From Campanula takesimana (lineage: Eukaryota; Streptophyta; Magnoliopsida; Asterales; Campanulaceae): 64,000 nt of DNA. The position numbers were made by a program, and so were the translations under genes. Below the pieces are notes generated by a model. That model was not told where the DNA came from. It ran no database searches and saw only the letters and a list, made by a program, of their open reading frames with translations. Below are positions 21,844 to 31,484 of this stretch, in pieces (the first letter of the stretch is position 1; every line of letters begins with the position of its first letter). The stretch covers positions 1,116,001-1,180,000 of the forward strand of contig JAOWBW010000305.1 of NCBI GenBank assembly GCA_026119855.1, read 5' to 3'.

Positions 21844-21961
21844 CTGGAAAATGGGAAAGATACAGAAAGATGTCAACACACAATAGCTAAGATAAAAATG
21901 CTATCAGAATAAACTGGGGCTGAAATAAAAGGAGGAATACGACAGAGAATAAGTATTTTAC
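21844..21961 (-). other. Predicted intron 1 of the antisense PMD-like gene
   Basis: The donor is GGGAC|GTAAAATAC and the acceptor is CATTTTCCAG|GCCTGG on the minus strand. Removing it joins SHAWD to AWGYAMFSLF in phase 0, within the recognisable mobile-domain motif. Confidence 0.6.
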
Positions 21962-22296
21962 GTCCCAGGCATGACTGTAGCCGCCTAAGCCAGCGTTCGT
22001 CCTATCCCGCGAACTCTCATCCATGGTCACATAGCAGTGGGCCAAGCCGGCTAAACCCCAGAAAGCATCAGTAACATGCTGCATATCCCTCAGGCAGCTA
22101 AGCAAAGTAAAAAGGGTAGTCGACGCATGATTAGCGAAGAGCGTCTCAGAAAAGGCCCACCACAGAAAGCCATGGACAGCTACAAGGCGGGTACCCAAAG
22201 ATCCCATCTGACCGGCGTTGACCGTAAGATAAGTGTCAACCTTACCCCTCAAAGCCGTAAGAGGGACGCCCTTGCCTAGGGTACGCACAAAAAAGC

Positions 22297-23720
22297 TGTT
22301 GGGTATGCCCACATATATCTCAGTTTTAATGTAATAGGATTTATTAGATTTGATTTGATCCATCACCTAAGCTTTATTTCATGGACTTTAGACTCACATG
22401 TAAGAAGTATTTATACTTCATTTTTAAGATGTCCATTGTTATAAAATAGGCTTAGAAATAGGGCTAGAAGATCAAGATTCAAAGAAAAATCACTCAGTAA
22501 GTTTGAGCCGCGCATACGCGCCATGCGCCTCTCTTCATTTGCGCCCTGCGCCCTTCATAGCGCGCGCAAGGACTTATTACTAGATATGCTATGCGCCTAT
22601 GCGCCCCTTGTTTTAGCGCACATCATGTGCGCCTCTTGGCTCAAACGCGCCTCAAAGTGTTATTCAACACTCAGTGATTTATTGAAGATTCAAAGACTTG
22701 AAGAGAATTCAAATTACGCCAATGATCCATCGGTGGTTAAAAGATGCATATAGGCCTAATCCGTTGACACGTGTCCATAACGGTCATATTTATGTTGAGT
22801 GTCAAAGTGACCATAATATATGCATGCTCCAATCAACGAGCGACAGCTCATCTTATCCACAAGGATTTCCAACGGCTAGTTTTTTGAAGTTCACTATAAA
22901 TACCCCATAACTTCAACATTTTGAAGTGGCTGAGTTTTGCTAAGAATTTCAAGAATTTCTCTCTCAAAGCATTTGTTGAAGATTTGAAGATTGCCTTCGT
23001 TTTTCCAGATTTCTCAAGAACATCTTCATACCTTCATCCTTAGCCCAGATCTTCAAGCTATAACACTTTAGTTTCTTGTGCTCTCCATCTCAAAGATCTA
23101 AAGAGCCTTGATACTAAGAACACACACGCACCTCTTTAAGATTGATCATTTAGATTCTTCTTTAAGAGATACACCGGTTATTGTTTTGGATTTGTTCTTT
23201 CATAGTACTAGATCTTGAGTTAGTGTATAAGCTCAAACATTGTAATTTGTAACACTCACTCATTATATAAGATCTTCATTAGAAATCCAAGACTAACCAT
23301 CTTGGTAGAGGACGTAGATCTTTCATTGATCGAACCTCTCCAAATAGCTTGTGTGATTATCTTGTCATTTCTTTCAAGTTATTATTTTTCACTCACTATT
23401 TGCTTGTTTACTCATTGTAGATTGACTGAACTGAATTGTGTTGTGTTTGTTATATCATTTGCCTTAGTTCCTTATTTCACTCACTTTGAGCCAAAATACT
23501 TAGTGTGTGTGTTGCGCTCCCTTTATCACTTTGCGCCTATTTTCATTACTAAATTCCGCTGTGCATTTCACTCACTCACTTAGGCGCATTTCATTACGCT
23601 TACTTGATAAAGTGCGCATTTGCAATTGAGTTTATCAAGGGTACAAAAAGAATTTTAAAACAGCTATTCACCCCCCCCTCTAGCTATTTTTCATACCCTT
23701 GTTGCCCTTTGGGACCAACA
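22297..23720 (+). repeat. F4 5' LTR (1424 bp)
   Basis: It starts TGTTGGGTATGCCC and ends GGGACCAACA. A stretch at about 22510-22660 is dense in TGCGCC/GCGCGC motifs. A TATA-like box CTATAAATACCCC lies at about 22893-22905. The second LTR from 34323 matches but lacks many single bases. Confidence 0.92.
22894..22901 (+). promoter_or_regulatory. Putative TATA box of the F4 LTR promoter
   Basis: CTATAAATACCCC context, conserved in the second LTR near 34912. Its position roughly 600 bp into the LTR suits a U3-R boundary. Confidence 0.6.
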
Positions 23721-23734
23721 AGTGGTATCAGAGC
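23721..23734 (+). promoter_or_regulatory. F4 primer-binding site
   Basis: AGTGGTATCAGAGC directly follows the LTR end CCAACA; it is complementary to initiator-Met tRNA. Confidence 0.88.
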
Positions 23735-23794
23735 AAACACCTTTATAAAACATTTTTCGTTTTTCAAGCTTAACAGCTTGGGTGCCGATTCTAA

Positions 23795-25821
23795 ATGGCA
23801 AACTCAAAACCTATGGCAACTGCAAACTACACTCACGTTCCGGTCTTTGATGAAGATCATTTTGACGTGTGGAAATTCAGCATATTGACTCATCTCAACT
23901 CAATCGATGAAAGGCTCCATGACACCGTCGTTTATGGACCTTATATTCCGATGAAGGGGAATCCAAATCCACGCACCAACGCTGCCCAACCTACAGTTCT
24001 CAAACCAAGGGAAGAATGGACCGAGGAAGAAATTAGAAGAGTTGCAAATGATGGCAAAGCAAGAAACATTCTTCTAAGCACTCTAAGCACGGCTATGAAA
24101 CAACAAGTCATGCATTGTGCTACTGCTAATGAGCTATGGGATGCTATTGAAGAGCACATAGAAGGAGACACGGTTTGCAAGGAGAATAAGAAATACGAAG
24201 TTCAAAAGAGGTTCAACAATTTCTCTCAACTCCCCGGTGAAAACTTGAGGCAAACTTATGAACGCTACTGTGAAATTATCAATCTATGTATTTCACTTGG
24301 CATGAAGTTTACTAACAAAGATTTAAATGTAAATTTTCTACAAGCTTTTGGATCAAGATACCTACATAAATCTAGCGCTCTTGAAGACGCTGGAACTTTA
24401 GATGTTTGGACTTTAAGAAACCTTTATGCAAATCTCAAAGTCTACGAACTCAAACTCCAACGAATCAGCGAAACTGAAGGAAAGTCAAAATCTATGGCTA
24501 TGATGGCGCACAGAGAAGCTGCGCCTACACCGCACCTACACCTGCGCCTATACAAGATGAGAAAAGCTCCGATCCCAAAATTTCTACTTCTGAGCTATTA
24601 GACATGGATGATGAAGACTTCGCTTTATTTGTGAAGAAATTTCAAAAATTCAGAAAATTCTCAAGACCCGGCTCAACCAACAAATTTCAAGGATCTACCA
24701 GCAAAGCTCCTCAAAAGTTTTCAAGGAGCAGTGATTGAAAAAGAAAAGAAGATCTTGTTTGTTTTAATTGCAGGAAACCCGGACATTTTGCATCAAGCTG
24801 CCCGATTCCCAAATTTGAATATATGCAGAAGAAGAGCAGCCATACTCCCAAATTCACTCCCAAGTTCACTCGTCACAAGGGAATGGTTGCTGAAGAAGAA
24901 GCACCAGCAAATGAGCACAACACTTGGATTGAAACAGACTCCGATGAGAGCGATGAAGATTCCGATGATGGACTCGTTTGTTTGATGGCAAATGATGATG
25001 AAGTTGATGCTTATGATTCTGATGATGACTTCTCCAAGGATGTTCCCGATATGAATGCCTTGAATAAACCTATCAAGAAATCTGCAGGTTTTCAAGAACT
25101 GAAAAGAAGAAAGGACCAACCATCAGTGAGCTCGTTGAACAAGGATTTCTCACTCCGGCTCAAAACGATGGTGGATTGCTATTCTCACGATGTGATCTTG
25201 GAGCAAGGAACAAATTGAGAAAAGGAGCATACATTAGACACAGGTTGAACCTACTGCTCCAATCTCCAAAATCAATGATGAAGTGATTGCTGAACAAGAA
25301 AAATTGTTCAAGAAGGCTGAAAAGGTAATTACTAGATTTGATAGTATGAAGGAAGCTTTAGCACTATCATGTGATGAATTTCCCAGCTTAAGACCGAGAA
25401 ATCTCTACTTAAATCTGAACTCACCCTCCTTAAGGAGCAGATAAAGAGCATGACTCCTCTTAATGTTAAAAACACTTTTCTAACAGAACAGAACTCACTT
25501 CTTAAAGTTCAAAATGATGAATTGATTGCTCAAATTACTGATCTTAAAAAGATTACAAATGAGTGGTCCAATTCTCGTGTCACTATGGAGAATATATTTG
25601 AGTCCCAAAAAGTCAGTGGTGATAAAAGTGGCTTGGGATTCTCTTCAACTAGTGACAACTTTAAATGTGATGTCTGTGCTGAAAGAGATAGTGAATTTAC
25701 CAACCAACAAACTTTTGAAATTCCCAAGGAAAAACATTCTAATTCAATGGGTAAGGACAGGAAAAAGTCAAGAAACAACATTCCATTATGTCTACCCAAC
25801 GAAGCAATTTGGGAAAGCTAA
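23795..25821 (+). pseudogene. F4 gag (broken)
   Basis: It begins MANSKPMATANY followed by the copia gag motif FDVWKFSILTHLNSID and a UBN2-type helical domain to about residue 240. A frameshift near 24520 and a TGA at 24736-24738 precede a CCHC zinc knuckle (CFNCRKPGHFASSC, 24759-24800). Then comes an acidic region, a coiled-coil piece (about 25450-25600) and the phrase DKSGLGFSS typical of SIRE gag. Gag would form the virus-like particle and bind the RNA. Several frame changes lie between 25130 and 25450. HAP-rich repeats encoded by TGCGCCT motifs follow at 25860-25975. Confidence 0.85.
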
Positions 25822-26297
25822 TGGGAAAGATATAGCTACAGATGAACCATTTCCTAGCAAAATCATTCTTGAAAATAGGCGCGCTCCTTCTCCGAGTGCT
25901 CATTATGCGCCTAAGAGCCACGCGCCTCATCGCCATGCGCCTCCTAGCCCTATGCGCCCTCCAAGAACAAAGCGCTCCAAAATTTCAAAAGAAAGATTTT
26001 GTTAAGGCTAGTCCATCTGACCCAAAGAAGAATGCCATCCCCCAAGAAAAGTAAAGAGTCTGTGAAAACTCACGTGATTGGTGGCTTTCATCATTGTTCC
26101 ATTTGTGATTGTTCAGGACACAAGGCCGTGGAATGCCTTTTGCGATTCACTCCAAATGCCAAAGGACGTAAAAATCCTAAGGTCAAACAAGAGTGGGTTG
26201 TCAAAAGTTGCTAACCCTAGGACCCAAAAGGAATAAAGGGGACCTGCTTAAATGTATATTTCAGGTTCTTTGTTCATGGCTGGATCTTCAAAGCTAG

Positions 26298-27528
26298 AAA
26301 TTATGAATGGATTCTCGATAGTGGGTGTTCAAGACACATGACTGGAGATGAATCCTTATTAGAAGATGTCCATGAAGAAAGAGGTCCCTCCGTAACATTT
26401 GGCGATAATAACAAAGGTCATGTTGTAGCATATGGAAAGCTCAAGAAAGACAAAGTGTGCATTGAAAAGAGTCTCACTCGTCGAAGGGCTCAAGCACAAC
26501 TTATTATCCATATCTCAATTCTGCGACAAAGGATTAGAATGCCATTTCACTTCAACGCAATGTCTTATCAAGAATGGCAAAACTGGAGCTATCTTACTCA
26601 CGGGATATCGTAAGACAAACATTTATATTATTGATTTCCATAGTATGAACTCTAGTACTAATCTTTGTTTTGTAGCAAAAAGTGTGAACGAAAATAGTTG
26701 GCTGTGGCACAAGCGCTTAAGTCACTTGAACTTCAAGTATCTATCTAAACTCAGCAGGAATAATCTTGTCAAAGGACTTCCCAAGGTTGCTGATCATCAT
26801 GACAAAAAGTGCGCCGCATGTCAACTTGGCAAACAACCGAAGCAGTCCTTTTCAAGCAAGTCAAATCCCTCAACTACAAGATGTTTGCAACTGCTTCACA
26901 TTGATCTATTTGGACCAGTTTCCACCGCAAGTATTAGAAGAAACAAGTATACTCTAGTTGTGGTGGATGATTATTCAAGATATACATGGGTGGAGATGAT
27001 GATTACAAAAGATGATTGTTATGATATTCTCACTACCTTATTTCGACTGCTCCAAACCCAAAAAGAAGATGACATCGTTAGTGTTCGATCCGACAATGGA
27101 ACAGAATTCAAGAACAACGGTGTTGCTCGATATTGTGAAGATCATGGGATAGATCACAACTTTTCAACCGCCGGAGTCCCTCAACAAAATGGCGTTGTTG
27201 AACGAAAGAATAGAACGTTGATTGAAGCGGGAAAGACGATGATAGCTGAAGCTAAATTGCCTAAGTACTTTTGGGAAGAAGCTATCAACACTGCATGTTT
27301 TACTCAAAATCGTTCCTCATCAACAAACTTCACAACAAGACTCCGTATGAACTTTGGCGTGGTAGAACTCCCAACATTGCATTCTTCAAGATCTTTGGTT
27401 GCAAATGTTATATCCTCTACAACGGAAACGAACATAGAGGTAAATTCGATGCCAAAGCCGACGAAGGTATTTTTGTTGGGTATGCCAAACACTCTAAAGC
27501 TTTTCGTGTTTTAATAGAACTACACTAG
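26298..27528 (+). pseudogene. F4 protease and integrase (broken)
   Basis: The protease motif WILDSGCSRHMTGD is at about 26308-26350, in a frame that ends early. After a frameshift near 26430-26470 the pre-integrase region and integrase are open to 27514. The zinc-binding HHCC is visible (WHKRLSHL ... CAACQLGKQ, 26698-26840). Core acids: HIDLFGP (about 26900), SDNGTEF (about 27087) and NGVVERKN (about 27190). Another frameshift near 27300 moves the end (FFKIFGCKCYI, GIFVGYAKHSKAFRV) to a different frame. Integrase inserts the cDNA; this copy is not functional. Confidence 0.87.
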
Positions 27529-28130
27529 TGATAGTTGAATCTGTACATGTTACATTTGATGAACATTCTCTCCTTGAGCCACATTTGGCTCCAAATGTTG
27601 CTGATGATCCTATTGAGCTAAATGATACAGGTGCTCCTATTTACGTTGCGCCCACTCAAGATCAGAATCTATCAACACAAGGAAATCCATCTACATCAAA
27701 TGCGCCTAATTCAATTTATCATGCGCCTGGTGAATCATCTATTGCGCCTCACTCAAATGATGCGCCTCATGATTCCTCTCACGCGCCTATTTCTACTGCT
27801 GCATCTGGTGTAAACCCAAATTTCAATTAGAGCCAGTTCAACCCCCAAATTTCAATGACTTTGAATCTGGTGAAGATATACCAATTGAAGACCTTCAAAT
27901 TACTACGACTCAACCTAACTTACCTCCTGAAATTCGTGAAGTTAGAGGTCACCCAATTGCTAATATCATCGGTGATCTACAAGTTGGTGTTCGTACAAGG
28001 AGAGCTACAAACTTTGATGCTTACACTGCTTTTATCTCTCAAATTGAACCAAAGAAGGCTGATGAAGCGCTCCAAGATCCTAATGGGTTGTTGCAATGCA
28101 AGAAGAACTCAATCAATTTGAACGATGTAA
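27529..28130 (+). pseudogene. F4 integrase-RT linker with AP-rich repeats
   Basis: This stretch is variable in copia elements. At 27640-27800 five TGCGCCT/CGCGCCT motifs encode repeated Ala-Pro (HAPGES, IAPHSND, HAPIST). The following text up to 28110 contains EIREVRGHPIANIIGDLQVGVRTR-like pieces in a shifted frame, the normal lead-in to copia RT. Confidence 0.65.
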
Positions 28131-28951
28131 GGTTTGGACTCTAGTTCCTAGACCAAATGATCAAGGAGTGATTGGTACGAAATGGGGTGTTCAGGAACAA
28201 GATGGATGAGAATGGAACCATCACGAGAAACAAAGCAAGATTGGTCGCACAAGGCTATAGGCAAGAAGAAGGAATCGACTACGATGAAACTTTCGCGCCC
28301 GTAGCAAGACTTGAAGCTATCAGATTATTTTAGCTTACGCCGCTCACAAGAACTTCAAGTTATATCAAATGGATGTGAAAAGTGCGTTTCTAAATGGTGA
28401 ACTCCAAGAACAAGTCTATGTTGCTCAACGACCTGGGTTTGAAGATTCACAATTTCCAAATCATGTGTACAAACTCCAGAAAGCTTTGTATGGACTCAAA
28501 CAAGCACCAAGAGCATGGTATGATACACTATCAAAGTTTCTCATGAAAAAGGCTTCACTCGCGGTAAAATCGATACAACTCTTTTCATTGCCAAACATAA
28601 TGGTCATAAATTACTTGTTCAAATTATGTTGATGATATTATATTTGGTTCTACTAATGAATTGTTGTGCAAGCGTTTTGAGAAACTAATGAAGAGCAAGT
28701 TTGAAATGAGCATGATGGGAGAACTCACATTCTTCCTCGGGCTTCAAATCAAGCAAATGAGTGAAGGCATTTTTATCAACCAATCCAAATACACAAAGGA
28801 CTTAATCAAGAAGTTTGGACTTGAGAACGCTAAAGCATACGATACTCCAATGGCCACCGGCAACAAACTCGACAAAGATTTAAAAGGTAAACGTGTTGAT
28901 CAAACGCTCCATCGAGGTATGATTGGCTCACTCCTTTATCTTACTTGCTAG
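28131..28951 (+). pseudogene. F4 reverse transcriptase (broken)
   Basis: Motifs WTLVPRP, NKARLVAQGY, FAPVARLEAIR, MDVKSAFLNG and YGLKQAPRAWY appear in order but in different frames. The catalytic YVDD is at 28625-28636, again offset from its neighbours. FFLGLQIKQ and SKYTKDLIKKFG follow. At least four frameshifts or stops are visible (near 28185, 28330, 28560 and 28620). RT copies the RNA into cDNA; the catalytic motif is intact but no full-length protein is possible. Confidence 0.88.
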
Positions 28952-29569
28952 TAGGCCTGATATTATGTTTAGTGTTTGTGTTGCGCTCGTTATCAATCCG
29001 ACCCTAGAGAAGCACACTTAATTGCTGTGAAACGTATTATAAGATATCTCTCTGGCACTGTTAACCTTGGACTTTGGTACACCAAAGATTCGAACTTTAA
29101 ACTTGTAGGTTATTCAGATGCGGATTACGCAGCATGCACCATTGATAGGAAAAGCACAAGTGGCACTGTCATTTCCTCGGATATAGACTTGTGTCATGGG
29201 CGAGTAAGAAACAAGCTTCAGTATCTGTCTCAACAACCGAAGCCGAATATATCGCTGCGGGAAGTTGTTGTTGTCAAATACTCTGGATGAAGCAGAAATT
29301 GGTGGACTATGATATCATCGAAGAAAATTGTCCCATCTACTGCGACAATACATCAACAATTGCAGTTTTCTGAAAATCCTGTCATGCACTCAAAAACCAA
29401 GCACATCGACATCAAATATCACTTCCTCAAAGACCACGTGGAGAAAGGCAATATACATTTGGAACACGTGGGAACCGACTATCAAATCGCCGACATTCTA
29501 ACAAAAGCACTCGACGCGAAACGGTTCATGTTTTTGAGAGGTGAAATGGGTATGCTTGAACTCAACTAA
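28952..29569 (+). pseudogene. F4 RNase H and pol C-terminus (broken)
   Basis: The copia RNase H reads VGYSDADYAACTIDRKSTSG, then in another frame WASKKQASVSVSTTEAEYIAAGS, and in a third frame SKTKHIDIKYHFLKDHV and ADILTKALDAKRF. The pol stop is TAA at 29567-29569. Two frame changes are needed, near 29180 and 29340. Confidence 0.87.
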
Positions 29570-30344
29570 ATTCAATATAGTTTTGTCGATACTCATGATT
29601 TTATGTTTGTTGAGTTATGTATATTAGGACAAAATGACAAATTATTTCAAGTTTCAGGGAAACTATGCGCGCCTAATACTTCTGCGCGCTCAACTCTTTG
29701 CGCGCCAAATTCTAGCGCGCGCCTAGCATTCCAATGCCTCTTAAGTCATTCTGCGCGCCTAGATGAGTATGCGCCCTGTTGAAATAAGCGCCCCTTCATG
29801 CGCGCATTAACTTTTGCGGCTCAATCAATTCTCAAATTTAATTCCAATGATTGAACGTATTAAATACACAAGTACCAGGTATGTTCATTCCGTTCATTTA
29901 TTATAAGAATCTTTGTCTTTTGACATTCCTTTAATTGTTCAAGGGTACTTGTGCAATTAATTTTCCCTCGTATTACGCTTTTCGAAAAATTTTATTTTTA
30001 TGGGGATATATTTCTTGCACCCCAAATTACACCAAAATAGATGTTTTTGGGGTTTGTGCAAAATTAGTCAAAATTGCTCATACACTTAAAGGGAAAGTGG
30101 AGCAGTTTTTCTTTTACCCAATATGTCACATCATGACACTTTATGTCATTCTGCATTTAATGCCCCATCCATATAAATCCCTCATTAATGCGCCGTACAC
30201 ATGTCATGATGAGCCGAAATCACTAAAACCCCTCATAAATACACATCCTTTCAACTTCCCATCTTTTTAAATTTTTGACAGTATTATTTCCATATCAGTG
30301 CATTTTTTTAAAACTAACCTAATATATACACCTCCCTACCAAAA

Positions 30345-30371
30345 CTCTCTCTCTCTCTCCCACTCTCTCTC

Positions 30372-30402
<31 letters not shown>

Positions 30403-30413
30403 TTTCGTTTCTC
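30345..30413 (+). repeat. CT microsatellite upstream of the F4 extra ORF
   Basis: Almost uninterrupted CT dinucleotides, followed by TTATATATATC and an ATG at 30440. Pyrimidine patches of this kind are common in plant core promoters, so it may be part of an internal promoter. Confidence 0.8.
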
Positions 30414-31059
30414 TATTTTCCTTATATATATCTCGTTAATGGGTCCTAAGAGCTTCAAAATCTACCCAAGACGAAATGGTATGGATTCTTACACCCTTAA
30501 ACTCCTAAATTTCTGCAAAAAAAATTTCTGTTTCGTAATTTTTTTTCCGTCTTTTTCAAAAACCCGAAATTGCATTTTTTCTTGGTTAATCTTGCTTCGG
30601 TGATCCGTTTTCAAAATCGTTCGTTAGGTTATGTTCGTTTGTGATTTCGAGTCTTTATAACTAACTTTTTCAACGATCAATTCGCTATTTGGTGCGAATC
30701 TGAAAAATCACCATTTTCGACTTTTCGGTTTTTAAGATCTTTGAATCCATTTTTTGGATTCGTTGTTGATTTTTACTTGTTTTGATTTACATATTTGTTA
30801 TCCTTGTCTTCGTGCGGTCATTTTGATATATTGTATGCTTGATTTGGTGAAGTTTCACGAATTATGTGTTCTTGGTGTTCTTGGGTTCTTCGAGCACTCA
30901 AGACATGTTCTTCGTGTTCTTCATTATTTTTGCTTGACTGGGTCTCATAATTTTCAAAACTGGTTTTTCAAATTTTCACTTTTTGATTCTAAAAACTTGC
31001 ATATGTATGTTTGGATGTGTTTGTGTGTTTTTTATACTTAGTTTAAATTTCTACATAAG

Positions 31060-31450
31060 TAATGCGCCTATATATGAATTCATGCGCCTAGTATGATTAT
31101 GCGCACATTGATATTATGCGCCTCAAAGAGATTCTTGCGCTCACATGTGTTTGCGCCTCAATCCTTTATGCGCTTAATATCATCCGCGCCTACACTTACT
31201 ATGCGCCCCCAAATTCATACTTAGCCAATCTTTATGTTCAAATTTCCTTTGTATATTTCATAGAACCATAAATATGCGCCCCGTATTTCTATGCGCCTCA
31301 TAATTTCATGCGCCCACTATAATCATGCGCCTTGACTCACTGTGCTCTCTTATGCGCTCATGAATCTATGCGCCTAATTATTTTATGCGCCTAAAATTTT
31401 GTATGCGCCTAGTCCTCACTTTGCCTATTTATGATTCTTATGCGCCTAAT
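31060..31450 (+). repeat. Dispersed ATGCGCCT motif array in F4
   Basis: About 18 copies of TATGCGCCT or close variants are spaced 10-40 bp apart in unrelated AT-rich DNA (for example 31062, 31082, 31117, 31291, 31369, 31386, 31404, 31440). The motif also occurs in the LTR and in coding parts of the same element. It is not a tandem repeat: the spacers differ. Confidence 0.85.
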
Positions 31451-31484
31451 TCACACTAATTCCTTTAAATGTTTAATTTTTCAG

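Larger units (their letters stand above)
4061..22296 (+). mobile_element. F3: Tat-clade Ty3/gypsy retrotransposon, truncated at both ends
   Basis: Order on the + strand: aspartic protease, G-patch, RT, degenerate RNase H, archaeal-type RNase H, integrase. Then come a conserved hairpin region and two antisense genes. Dual RNase H and a G-patch next to protease are marks of the Tat clade (Ogre/Retand relatives). No LTR or gag is in view: the left end is cut by the F2 fragment at 4060 and the right end by copia F4 at 22297. F2 (11938-21579) is nested inside. Every coding block carries stops or frameshifts, so this copy is dead. Confidence 0.88.
11275..22296 (-). pseudogene. F3 antisense gene 2: spliced plant mobile domain (PMD)-like gene, split by F2
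   Basis: Exon A (22296 to 21962) ends SHAWD. A 118-nt GT-AG intron (21961-21844) follows, then exon B (21843-21585, continuing at 11937-11536 after F2), a second GT-AG intron of 109 nt (11535-11427) and a last exon from 11426 ending KRPRTDG-stop near 11275. Both introns fall in phase 0 and restore the frame. Motifs WGLAGLAHCYV and AWGYAMFSLFSF fit the aminotransferase-like plant mobile domain. The halves on either side of F2 are offset by one frame, and the 5' end is lost at copia F4. Its role is unknown; this copy is dead. Confidence 0.62.
29570..31484 (+). other. F4 spacer between pol and the extra ORF
   Basis: There is no gene. A GCGCGCC-rich stretch (29665-29815), TATA-like sequences (CATATAAATCCC near 30170 and CTCATAAATACAC near 30228), a CT microsatellite (30345-30413), TTATATATATCTCG followed by ATGGGTCCTAAG at 30440, and an ATGCGCCT-rich stretch (31060-31450) occur in order. 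The last part may be an intron ending TTTTTCAG at about 31484. Confidence 0.65.
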
